Origin: Isochrysis galbana
Taxonomy: Eukaryota; Haptophyta; Isochrysidales; Isochrysidaceae
DNA length: 64,000 nt
Assembly: GCA_018136815.1 (NCBI GenBank)
Contig: CM030936.1
Coordinates: 2,225,131 to 2,289,130 of the forward strand
Direction of reading: 5' to 3'
How positions within the stretch are numbered: the first letter of the stretch is position 1; the number at the start of each line of letters is the position of its first letter. Both the position numbers and the translations under genes were made by a program. The notes under the pieces were generated by a model that did not search any database, was not told the origin of the DNA, and was given only the letters and a program-made list of their open reading frames with translations. Shown one piece after another: positions 1 through 9,931 of the stretch.

Positions 1-1
1 G

Positions 2-796
2 GCGGACGAGTACATAGAGCCCTTTCTGCTCCGCTTTATCCTTGCCACTGCCGGAGACGAGCAGGAGGCGGCAGAGTGGCTCACTGAGACGACGCAGTGG
101 AGGCTGCGCACTGGAGCTGAAGAGGTTCGTGCCAAGGTGCTCGAGGGCTCGTGTCTCTTCGATCTGCACCCTGCCGTCGGCATCATCACCACCAACTTTC
201 CCTGCCTCGTTTCCCACGGCCACGCTCATGACGGAGGTCCGGTCTCCATCTTTGTGCATGATGGCTTCGACCCTCCGACGCTGATGGGGAAGCTTTCTCC
301 TGAGGAGTACCTCAGCGGCGTCGTGGCCATGTTCGAGTACAACATGGTGCAGTGCGACCGCCGCTCCAAAGAGTTGGACCGTCTCGTGAAGATCACCAAC
401 GTCTTCGACTTTGATCGGTTGACGATCAACCATCTCAATCTTCGCTTCCTCACGCAGTACACACGCCAATTCATCTCGCTCGATAAGAACTACCCTGAGT
501 CCTTCGACGCACTCCTGTGCATCAATGCGCCCGGTCTCTTTCAAGTCGGCTACCGTATCGCGCGCCCGTGGATGTCCCCCCAGTTCCGTGAGAAAATTAG
601 CATCCACTCGACACCCGAGGAGTCCGCTGAGGCAACTCTCCGCCAGATCCCGCGCAAGCATCTCCCTCAGGTCTTCGGTGGCGAGTGCGCAAAGATGCCA
701 CAAGAGGTCGCTGAGCGGGTCGGTTACACCAGCATCGACGAGACCAAGCGCGCAAAGCTCTTTTCGGGATACAAGCTCGGAGGGTACTATGCTTAA
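2..796 (+). CDS. Sec14-like CRAL-TRIO lipid-transfer protein (5' partial)
   Basis: The frame is open from base 2 with no start, so the gene enters from the left; the stop is TAA at 794-796. About 264 residues are present. The first 40 match a CRAL-TRIO N-terminal helical region, in which a leucine-rich LLRFILA stretch is followed by a WL..TTQWR segment. The rest looks like a Sec14 lipid-binding domain: a YPES..ALLCINAPGLF strand-helix, then a VGYRIARPW..P..REKI segment, and a short C-terminal GGECAKMP tail. Family members bind and exchange phosphatidylinositol or other lipids between membranes, usually from the cytosol. No intron is needed in the visible part. The upstream exons and any GOLD or transmembrane additions lie outside the window. 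Confidence 0.85.
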   Translation, partial: ADEYIEPFLLRFILATAGDEQEAAEWLTETTQWRLRTGAEEVRAKVLEGSCLFDLHPAVGIITTNFPCLVSHGHAHDGGPVSIFVHDGFDPPTLMGKLSPEEYLSGVVAMFEYNMVQCDRRSKELDRLVKITNVFDFDRLTINHLNLRFLTQYTRQFISLDKNYPESFDALLCINAPGLFQVGYRIARPWMSPQFREKISIHSTPEESAEATLRQIPRKHLPQVFGGECAKMPQEVAERVGYTSIDETKRAKLFSGYKLGGYYA

Positions 797-1508
797 GACC
801 CGTTTCAAATGATTGATTTAACTTTTTGATGGAGCACAAACGATATTCGCTCCTTGCAGTCATGATGATCACTCAAATGGCGACTCTTGCATGAGGCATT
901 CATTGGTGTGCGACTCATTGTGCAACTGGATTCGTCGCCGAGCAGCCCGCAAGACTTGCCGAGCAGCGCCCATGGGGATAAAGCGGTACCCTTGCCCATC
1001 CTTCATGGTCCTTTCAGCCCACCTTTCAAGGTCTCGTCTTGGAACCCTCAAAGATCGACGGAATGGATGATGCGTCCCGAGTGACATCTCCACTCGTAGT
1101 ACTGTTCAGGGTGGCGTCGATTCTCCCAGTCTCGTCTAGATTCTTTGAACTTTGAGCGAATGGAATCATCGCGGTTTTTTGCTTATTCGGACCACATTAG
1201 CACACGGCATTGCATGCTTCTACTACCACACTATCATGCCCTTTTGAGGTGTGCACCCGAACCTTTGCAGCAATTATTTTCCCATCGTGGCAATCCAGAC
1301 GTAGAGGTGTATGAGTCTCCAAACCTTCCGTCTTCTTTCTATCACGGTCCGCGGGAGAGACCGGTCTAAAAAACGGCGGCGTCTGCGCTTGTCGTAGCAT
1401 GCGCGGTCACGCGCACGGTTGTTGGCACCTACATTAATGATGGCGTACCACCGATACAATGTGTGGCTTTTGGTCGCAGTTCTAAGTACATTTTCTCTAG
1501 CTCTGAGT
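797..1508. other. Gene-free stretch after the Sec14-like gene
   Basis: This holds the 3' flank of the Sec14-like gene and then sequence in which I find no convincing coding region. Open frames here are short, overlap on both strands and resemble no family. Confidence 0.5.
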
Positions 1509-1510
1509 GC

Positions 1511-1550
1511 CAACAACTATCGTTGAACGGGTAGGATCATGGAGGGCGCG
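1511..1550 (+). promoter_or_regulatory. P1 promoter-like module, copy a
   Basis: The motif CAACTATCGTTGAACGGGTA is followed by GGATCATGGAGGGCGCG. It matches four other places in the window (14520, 20844, 31610 minus, 40762 minus) that share CAACTATCGTTAAAACGATA then GGGTCATGGAGCGCGC. The core ATCGTT..AACGAT is an inverted repeat just upstream of an ATG. Here the ATG at 1539 opens only a 17-codon frame, so this copy is probably a relic. Confidence 0.5.
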
Positions 1551-1608
1551 TCGCATCCCGTTTCGATCTCTTGCACCGCCCCGCGCGGGTAGGCCGACCT
1601 AAAAATAG

Positions 1609-1700
1609 AGGTGGGGGAGAGTGGGATAAAAAAACTCTTGTTGATCCGGAGGCCCACCATTTTTATCGTCGGACAGGGGGAAGATTTCCCCTCATCTCTC
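1609..1700 (+). repeat. Dispersed repeat R3, copy 1
   Basis: Bases from GGTGGGGGAGAGTGGGAT onward resemble 30355-30440. Both copies keep GGTGGGGGAGA, an AA.ACTCT..TTGAT block and GAGGCCCA in the same order. Similarity is roughly 70 percent by eye. Nature unknown. Confidence 0.45.
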
Positions 1701-2312
1701 TCCCCGCTCTAATCAGAATCCGAGGCAGAGCGATGGCGACCGACCCGCCATATAGGCCGACCTTCGCCGCCCTCCAGCGAGAGAGCACGGCGGTGGTCAG
1801 CCCCCCTCGTCGATGGTGTTCGGACTAAATGGTCCGGGTACACCGGACACCGGTCGGCGGTCTCACCGGCGTTTCATGCCACCGCACTCGGCCGATTTCT
1901 GCTTCAACAGCTGTCGCATTCGCGAATCGACACTCGTTAGGCTTCGCTCTTCTCTTCGTCGTTCGGCATTTATCGTTATAATTCTCTGCTTTCTCTCGTT
2001 CTCGGTCAAAAGCTTCGCTTGGATGCATGGGATCGTGGGTTGTGGAGCGCCCTCTCTCTTTCTCTCGAAAGAGAAGGGAAGTTTCCCCACCTTTCTTCCT
2101 CCCAGGCGCCTCGCAGATAGGTTTAATTTGCTCTCCCCTGCGGTTCTTTATTTGCTTCTGGGGGCAATCAGGTTTAATTTACGACCTCTTCGTATCTCCC
2201 CCTTAGGCACACCGCACTTCTCTCGTCTTATTCGGTAGGTCTCTTGGAATCCTGCGTAGCAAGATTGCCTCTCGTTTCCGTTATGGTGCGATTCCCGTTC
2301 CAGACAAGATCG
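1701..2312. other. Gene-free stretch
   Basis: I see no supported gene. The sequence is moderately pyrimidine-rich and lies between repeat R3 and the hAT-type miniature element. Confidence 0.4.
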
Positions 2313-2320
2313 CCGACAGA

Positions 2321-3163
2321 TAGGGCCTGGTAAGAGTTTCGCGCCGGACCCCCCCAAGTTTCGCGCAAAAGTTTACAAAGTTTCGCACTAATCCACCCAA
2401 GTTTCGCAATAAGTTTCGCAAGTTTCGCGTCTTTTTCGAGGAGTTGTATGTACGTACATGCAATTTTAAATGTAGTTGTAGTTGGCTCTGCCAGGGTGCA
2501 AGGGTCTTTGCAAGGCCTGCGGGGATATCTTCACCCGCGCCTTCACCTGCGTCTGCGAGTGACGCACTTAGTTGTAGCCATCCCGGAAATCAGCCGGGAG
2601 ACGAGACGATAGGCACAAGGCACAACTAAGAACTAAGTGCGCACCCAGGACAATCCCGACACGAGGAGGGAACCAAAACGACACAAGTATACGAGCACGG
2701 CGCACAAAATACCTCGATAGGTAGGGCAACGATATCTATAGATAGTCTATAGCGCATAACGAAAGGCCTCCCTGGAACTCGCACTCCGAGCCGGGCCCAT
2801 GGTAGCAGAGCACCTGAGCACTTGGTTGGGCCGCACCCCCAAAACCAAAGTAAAAGGAACGAGGGGGGGGAGGTAAGGGGGCGAAGGAAAGGGAAGTAAG
2901 GGCGATGACGAACGGGAGGTAGAAAGAGGATGCCAGTCTAGCAATAGGTGTTAGCCCTGAATCTTCAGATTTTTTTTTCGCTCCTCGTTACTTGCCTCTC
3001 GCTAGCGGCGACCGTAACCGTAACGTCGTGACGGTAAGGGTAAGTTTCGCGGAGTTTCGCATATGGGCAATTTTGGGGCCCAAGTTTCGCGAAAGTTTCA
3101 GGGCCAAAAATGTGACCCAAGTTTCTTTCGCAATGAGTTTCGCGAAACTCTTACCCGGCCCTA
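2321..3163. mobile_element. hAT-type miniature inverted-repeat element, 843 bp
   Basis: The left end reads TAGGGCCTGGTAAGAG and then TTTCGCG. The right end is its inverse with one change (T to G at the eighth base). Directly outside both ends is the octamer CCGACAGA (2313-2320 and 3164-3171), an 8-bp target-site duplication as expected for hAT transposons. TAGGG at the terminus also fits hAT ends. Both subterminal regions are packed with AGTTTCGC repeats (about six on the left to 2430, about five on the right from 3040), the usual arrangement of transposase-binding sites. No transposase is encoded, so the element is non-autonomous. The interior near 2487-2562 resembles 52377-52442. The AGGTGTTAGCCC motif at 2947 also recurs elsewhere in inverse orientation. 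Confidence 0.85.
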
Positions 3164-3212
3164 CCGACAGATCGCCCTTTGATCGTCGTCCGTCGTTGTC
3201 TGATCGGAGTGT

Positions 3213-3620
3213 TTGGGTTTGATTTTAGTCGAGTTACGTGAGAAAGTCGTGGGGCGAGAGTCGGGGTGTTTTTCCTGGGTGTCTCTGTCCGTCGTCTTGT
3301 CGTCAGTCGTCATCCGTCGTCGCTCTCGCTCTCGTCGCTCTCGCTCTCGTAACACTCAGACCCTACAATCTCGCCTCGCCTCGCCAGCCCCTGCCATCAC
3401 AGCCCTCCTCACACTCACCCTCGCCTCTCGCTACTCGCTCGATGTCGCTCTCGCCGCCGTCCTCGCCCTCGCTCAAGCCCGCCTGCCCGCCTTCCTCTGC
3501 TGACGGGCTTCAGCCCGTCAGCACCTCCGAAGTCGTCTCCTCCGCCGCGCCTGCCGCCGGCTTCGCCCCTTCCTCATTGCCCTCAGGCCCTATGGGCCAC
3601 TCCAATTCGTCAACAGCCCA
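3213..3620 (+). repeat. Degenerate R2 retroelement leader and N-terminal coding piece
   Basis: Runs of TCGTCGCTCTCGCTCTCG lead to an ATG at 3439 that opens a Ser/Pro-rich frame (MSLSPPSSPSLKPACPPSS). It is related to the MSAPSSRSPSPKPVLPP starts at 30888 (minus) and 38271 (plus). A hairpin, GCTGACGGGCTT.AGCCCGTCAGC, sits at 3498-3521 and a near-identical one at 52511-52534 with the same downstream sequence. No intact downstream gene follows. Confidence 0.55.
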
Positions 3621-3829
3621 CGCAGCATGGCCGCCAGCCCCACACCACACCACTTCCAGCCCCAACCTGAGGATGATGACACCGGCTTGCCTACGCGCTC
3701 CTACGCACAGAACCCCATCTAGCATATTGGTACGCTGCCTGACGTTGTGTATGCAATGTTCAACAATTGTGTACCACATGTGGATCGCCTTCTTCCAAAA
3801 TCATGAGAGCTGATAAACTGTTACCCCAT

Positions 3830-4100
3830 CCTTGGTCTAGGGTCCAGGGGCAGGGGCCAGGGGGGAGGGGCAGGGTGGGTACGAGAGATGGCCCATGTGG
3901 GCCTGGGAATGCGCCGCCTCCTAGCCCGCGCCCACTGTGGGTCTAGGTGGTGGCTGCTCAGCTCATGCCAAAGGCAGGGTCTAAGGGTGACCGACAGGCC
4001 CACCGGGAGGGGAGCGCATTGAGCAGCTTGGAGCTTGAGGGGGAGGGGCCGCACGAGGCGCCTCCCTCACCCATGTGAACTAACTACTAAGTATAAACTG
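3830..4100 (+). repeat. R1 GC-rich repeat, divergent copy
   Basis: The end of this stretch, CCATGTGAAC then TAAGTATAAACTGAG, matches the right end of the R1 family (best seen at 40530-40565). The body is GGGG-rich and diverged. A C homopolymer of about 17 bases follows at 4161. Confidence 0.4.
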
Positions 4101-4421
4101 AGTTGTGCGCGGGCCAGGAGAGGGCGAGGGCTAGAGGCACACAAGCAAGGCCGTAGCAAAAGCCCCCCCCCCCCCCCTCCCCCCCACGCCCCTCCAATAG
4201 CGCATGACGGCACTTCGCCCTTGTCGTCTCAACGTGGCGTTGTAGCGTGCACAGGGTACATGCGCCGACAAACATAGGCACTATTCCTACACCTTGTGCA
4301 CACGATGCACAAAATTCCCTACGTCGTAGCCCGCAGCGACTCAAATAGGATGGGGTGTGGCACAGTGTGAAACAAGGCATAGGTCGCGCGGAAGATGCAG
4401 GGGTCGCGCGAGAGAAAGAAA

Positions 4422-7400
4422 TCACTCAATAGGCTTGAGCTTGCTCAGCTGCTGCTTGCGGAAGGCTTCAAAGGATGTTGCGCGTCGCACCGAGTGCTCC
4501 TCCACAACCCAGACCTGTTGTTCACGCCGGCGGTGGGAGATGAGGTTAGCTAGATCTAGTCAAGTAGCGACTCGGCTAAGTTAAAAACCTCGCATGGCAG
4601 GAGCCTAGCACATGCGCTTCACCTCGTTGGCCACGCGTGACACGAAGTACTGGTCGTGCGAGACCAAGACGACAGCGCCGGCAAAGCGTTCCACGCAGTC
4701 GGCTAGTGCTGCAATAGACCTGCACCAAGAGGAATAAGCAACAGTCAGATCCTTCCCCGTGGACCGGGCATGCGATTATGGTGGCGGTGCTTTCAGAGCA
4801 ATAGATAGTCATGGTCTAACTTCCCAAGATGTCTCGCGCAAAGCATCAGCCACCGCGATGAGTCATGGCTAAGGGATGATGCATGGCGACGTCCCAAGAG
4901 CGCGTGCATGTGATAAACATTGGCTTGGCATCCAGATGCGCCGGAAGGGCACGGCGCGGGCAGGCCCGTGCGCAAAAGGGACACCCGGCGGCTAGTGATG
5001 ACCCTACTCGAGATCAAGATTGTTCGTCGGCTCGTCAAGCACGAGGACATGTGGCTGCGCATATGAAACAGCGGCGAGGGCCACGCGAGAGCGTTGTCCA
5101 CCCGAAAGAGCCGAGCTAGGTACGTTTTGTTGACGCTCGGTAACGCCGCAATTGGCAAGGTGCGATCGCAGCCCCTGTGGCCAAGGGTGAGCGAAATAAT
5201 ACTTATTCCATTTGCCTCGCCCGTGCACTTGCGTGGGCAGGCCGTGCGTCAAAACGACAGGTCCGCAACTCTAGCCGCGTGCCTGTTCGTGGGAGAGCGA
5301 TCCATCGCCGGGAAACCGATCCATCATGAACTGGAGTGGGGATAGAGTGAGATCGATCTGGTCGGCGTGGTGCTGATTGACGAGACCGATGCGTGCGCCC
5401 GCGTTGCGGTAGATCTCGCCAGATGTCGGCTCAAGCTCGCCTAGGAGTAGCTTGACTAGAGTAGTCTTGCCGTTGCCGTTCTCACCGAGTAGAACGATTC
5501 TACGAGCCAACAGGTTGGTGTTGCCCACCAGTCAATTCTGGGGATTCAGGTGGCTCCGGCACTCGGATTGGTACCAGAGCGGGGGTGAATGTAGGGATGG
5601 GGGTAGCCGATGCTCGTTTCGTCGACTTTGAAGTGGGCGCTGAAACTCGAGCGCACGTCCCTGCACTGTGAGGGTAGGCTCGCCCTACCTTGACTGCGCA
5701 TCGACGCCAAACTCGGCTTTGGAGAAGAGCTCGTTCTTTGTGTCACCATCGTAGCTAAAGCCAACTTGCTTCATCTGACGATTGGAGCAGGCCGAGGCCG
5801 TCAGGTCAATACGAATGGCGGGGCTTCCCTACTGCGCGGTGACGCGCCCATCTGTCACGCCCGTTCTATGTGCTAACAGCTAGGCGCAACGGGTTCGCAG
5901 ATTCATGTCGGCCAGCTCATCTGACCTGAACTAAATATCCACTGAGCTCACCACCTGCCTTGAGTGTGAGGGGCAGCTCCATATCTTCCATCAGTGCAGC
6001 CGCCTCCTCGTTCATTTCGGCCTGCGCTTGCTCAAGCTTCTCGGCCTGCATCAAAGGTGTCAAGCGAGATGTGGGTACATCTGACGAGGGAACCTCAAGC
6101 GCACGAATTGCTTGAGATCCCCAATGGCATGCGCTGCCTCACACAGGAGTGGCGAGACACCCACCTGCTTCTCTTTCATCTTCATTTTGTTGATTTGCGA
6201 CGAGGCGCCCCCATACTTGAATCCGTGGCCCGCGTATTCTTTGAGCTTCTTGACCTGTACGGTTCAAATAGGGCACCATCGATGATCGTGGACTATAGCG
6301 CATGATATGCGAGTTGTCACGCCGAGGCATCGGTTACATGCCTAGGAGACGAATTGCTCATTTCCCGTGCTTTGCATATGGACAAGTGACGCATGCGAAG
6401 CATGACACACCTCTTCCGCTCGGAGAGCTGCCGCGCGCTCGAAGGTTTTCTGCTGTTGAGCGCGTCGCTTTGCCCACATATCGTAGTTGCCATGCGACTG
6501 CGTGAGTCTTCGAGCTATTCCTGAAGGGACGCCCGAGGAGAAGCTTAACGAAAAGGATGGACAACCACTCGTCTGTGGGCGCTCCCGAAAGGGCTCACCG
6601 ATTGGTGATACGCCCATTGAATCGATGTTTCGATAGACGGGGCTTGGAGCAGGCAGCATCACGTGCGAGATGCTTTGAATCACCAGAGGCAGGATGTGAA
6701 AGCACGCCAAGGTACATGGCTAGTGTACATGCATGCACTAATGCAGGAGGATTAGGGCATGGGCGTGGCGACGCCGGACGTGGCGAATTGAATTGAATTG
6801 GCGCACCCGAGAGGTGGAGGACGTCCGTAGCGACCGCATCGAGAAAGACGCGGTCATGAGATACAACTACGACCATACGGTCGGACCAAATGGGGTTCGT
6901 AGTCAACTCACGGGTCAGCCAGAGCACCTGCCATTTGCGAGTGGCATGTTCATAACTAAGCACAACATGAACATGTGGCTTGGAGGAGTACGTATGTTGT
7001 GCGGACCAAGCACAACATGAACACGTGGCTTGGAGGAACATATATATGCTGTGCAGTATTCTCCAGGCGGACGCATGCACAGGTCATATGCGGCTGAATT
7101 CGACGAGGGCTGGGGGGTGCGCTTCACCGCCCCGATCGACAGATGGTTTGTAGGCTCATCGAGCATCAGCACGTCGGGGCGCGCAAAAATGGCGGCCGCG
7201 AGGCATGTCCGCACTCGCCAACCACCAGAAAGCGCTGACATCGGACGTGTGCGCAAGTCAGCCGAGAAGCCAAGGTTGATCAACAGTGCGAGTGCGCGGC
7301 CTTCAGCAGCGTCGGCACCGATGAGATCCAGGCGTTCCATCACCTCTGCGGCAAATCGGAAGCGCAGAGTCCTTAGAGTTGTTTAGACTTGGTTTGATTT

Positions 7401-8725
7401 CACCATCCCCAATGGAAGGGAGACGAGGGGGGCCTTTGAGAATGAATTAGGAGTGCGTCACGGCTCGTACGGAAGCACTTCTGACCCCTTCGTTTTTCCT
7501 CTGCAGCTCACCCCGGTGCCAGGAGTCGGTGCGCGCCGCCAACTGGTCTGCGAACAGTGCAACATGCAGGCGCTTCTAACCACAACAAGCCATAAATGGG
7601 CAACTCACCAGCAAGTCGCGTAGGGTCCGCATCGGTCGCTTCTTGCAGCTTCCTGGCCTCTTCCAATAGCAGCGTGCGTTCGACATCCGCCTCCAGGACA
7701 ACCTGAGAGGAAGAGCCAGGCGAGATCGCGTGAATTCGAGGGCACTCAGCCCTACTGATTCTAGGTGAGAGCACAGTTTATTCACCCAAATGGACACCCT
7801 CCACGCAGCCCACGCTCTCTCACAGCAGAGATACGCGGAAACCGACCCGACCCCGTGACAATTCCTCACAGAGCACCGATTCGATAGCGCTGTCTCATGA
7901 CGTGCTCACCTCGAGAGGTGTTCGTTTCATGGCCTCCTCATCCAGCTTGACTTCCTGCGAGACGTAGTGTATAGTGAGCGCCGCTGGGATGTCACCGAGC
8001 TGCCGAGATGCCAAGCTGCGCAAGAGCGTCGACTTGCCAGTGCCGTTGCGCCCGATGAGTCCGTAGCGACGGCCGCGTTGCAACGTAAATGTGGCATTTT
8101 CAAGCAGATCAGGCCCTCCACCAGGGTTGGGCATCGAGAAGGGCTTCGCCTCAACTGAGCCTAGATATGCACCTCGCTCTCGCCTTAAGCGGACTGCCTG
8201 CACCCTCGCTGCCTCCAGCAGCTCATCTTCCTTCGCCCTCTGCGCGGCGACCTTGTCATACATCCTACGCGTCGCCCTCCGCTCTTCCTCACGAGCAGCC
8301 TTTCGCTTTTTTCGGTCTTCCATGGCCTCATCGATGCCCACAAGTCGGCCGCCGAGCTCGTACTCCTCTGGCTGTTTGAACAGCTCCCCACCGACCTCGG
8401 CTAGATTGATCGACTCGACGAGGAGCTTGGGTGCGGAGGAGTCGGTGGGCATACGCGTCGCCTCCGCCACCTCCGCATTCTCGCCTACCACGCTGTCGGT
8501 GGAAGGCAAGATGGCTGCCATCAGCTGCTGCGCCTTGGCCTTAGCCGCACTTTCGCTCTCACAGTACTCGTAAGAGAGGAGGAACTCGGCGAGCGCATCG
8601 AGCAGCTCGCCACCTGTGTCTTCGCCGTTGATGAACATCTCCACGATGTACTCCATCACGTCCTCGTCCAGCCCTGAGAGCAACGAGGAGCACGCGGAGC
8701 GCACCGCATCCTCCGACGGCGCCAT
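4422..8725 (-). CDS. ABCF3: ABCF3/GCN20-like ABC-F ATPase, 12 exons
   Basis: Twelve exons join in consistent phase to 742 residues: 7910-8725, 7609-7702, 7128-7345, 6807-6927, 6411-6520, 6165-6254, 5926-6045, 5689-5774, 5283-5499, 5008-5174, 4623-4719, 4422-4514. The N-terminal 200 residues are acidic and helical, then charged, as in GCN20/ABCF3. Domain 1 has Walker A GRNGTGKS near residue 230, signature LSGGW near 342 and Walker [12 protein letters not shown]. The linker is charged ([14 protein letters not shown]). Domain 2 has GENGNGKTT near 560, [10 protein letters not shown] near 648, [11 protein letters not shown] and the switch histidine in LVSHD. There are no membrane segments, typical of ABC-F proteins acting on the ribosome or in eIF2alpha-kinase signalling. 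The exon 9 donor appears to be GC rather than GT. I chose the ATG at 8723-8725 because the next in-frame codon upstream is GTG. Confidence 0.92.
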
Positions 8726-9460
8726 CGCCACGCGCCGCGTCCCGATCTATTCGGGGAATCGTTTGGTTCGCTCTAAAAACGTAACATCGCAGGGTGGCGA
8801 CGGCGGAGTACGGAGTCCTAGCCTAGATGGCGTATACACACCGACAGGCCCGCGTATACCTATTATACGCGTGTATACGGGTCTGGCATGTATACACACT
8901 GTATACACAGCTGTATACACATACGGGGTAGGGGGTGGGGGGGGAGGCTCTATATATATATACTTACGTATATACACATATACACATACAGCACTATAGA
9001 ATATTTTTGTTTTTGTATGTACTACTATGTATAGGGACATAGGGACCCATCGTCAGCCCATCGCCCACATCATCACCCGCCTTCCTGAATGGTGTATTTT
9101 ACTGCCATCTGCCATCCTCTCATGTAGATACAGTATATAGTAACACACCCTCTCTCTACATAAGACATAAGTGTACAAGTGTCTAGTGTGCACCTGTACG
9201 TAATATGTATTAGGGGTATTAATGCATCATATACAAAAGCTTCAGCTGGGGGGGGGGGGCTGTCAGCTGCTTCACATCGAAGCAGAGTGGGCAGAGACCC
9301 AGCCAGAGCTCCAGAGATGGGCTCGTGCCCACAAAAAGAGAAAAACTCGAGAACACTGTGGCACTCAAGGCTAAAACGCAAAACGAAATCAAATAACAAA
9401 TAAATTTCATAAAGAAATGGGAATTTTATTGAAAGAAGTAAAGAATGAGATGGACACATC
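8726..9460. other. Gene-free stretch with GTATAC-rich palindromic tract
   Basis: This is the upstream region of the ABCF3-like gene. From about 8830 to 8995 it contains many copies of GTATACAC and TATACAC on both strands, then a TATATATATA run and alternating TATACACATA. The repeats are self-complementary. I see no coding region. Confidence 0.55.
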
Positions 9461-9646
9461 TTCAACATGGAAGGGCGGAGCGGAAGATAGTGTTTTTCAA
9501 AGATACGTAATACTCTTGAAGAAAATAAAAAGAATTGAAGTTTGCGAAGAAGCTACGGGCCGTGTCGCCCCCCCCCCCCCCGGGAAGGGGGGGGGGAGCG
9601 TGGTGGGAAAAAGCGCTGGTGACTGGTGAGCGCGCAGGAGGGCACC

Positions 9647-9931
9647 ATGCCGGGGGGTGAGGCTGTGAGGGAAGCCGCTGAGGAGGAGGGAGATGACGAC
9701 CGGGGTGTCCGGCGCACCCCGAGTGAGACGCCGAGGCATGCAGACTCACGTCGGTCTCCGCCTACCACGCGGGAGATGGCATCGCAGACGGACAACAACG
9801 GCGAAGGCGAGTGCATGGCATGGTTGACGGGCAAGCAAATTTGTATGGTCAAATGCAATCTGAAATCTAATAAAGCGTGTCCGGGTTACTGTGTAAACGG
9901 AGTTAGTTGCTTATACCGCCACGGTGAATAG
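9647..9931 (+). CDS. LINE-like ORF1 with CCCH-type zinc finger
   Basis: An ORF of 94 residues starting at ATG 9647; an in-frame GTG lies just upstream. The first 60 residues are acidic and charged. The C-terminus holds a cysteine cluster ending GYCVNGVSCLYRH, i.e. C-x5-C-x3-H preceded by further Cys, which looks like a CCCH nucleic-acid-binding finger. The stop TAG overlaps the following ORF by eight bases in the +1 frame, as in two-ORF non-LTR retrotransposons that couple ORF1 and ORF2. Upstream are C and G homopolymers (9571-9597). Confidence 0.6.
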   Translation: MPGGEAVREAAEEEGDDDRGVRRTPSETPRHADSRRSPPTTREMASQTDNNGEGECMAWLTGKQICMVKCNLKSNKACPGYCVNGVSCLYRHGE

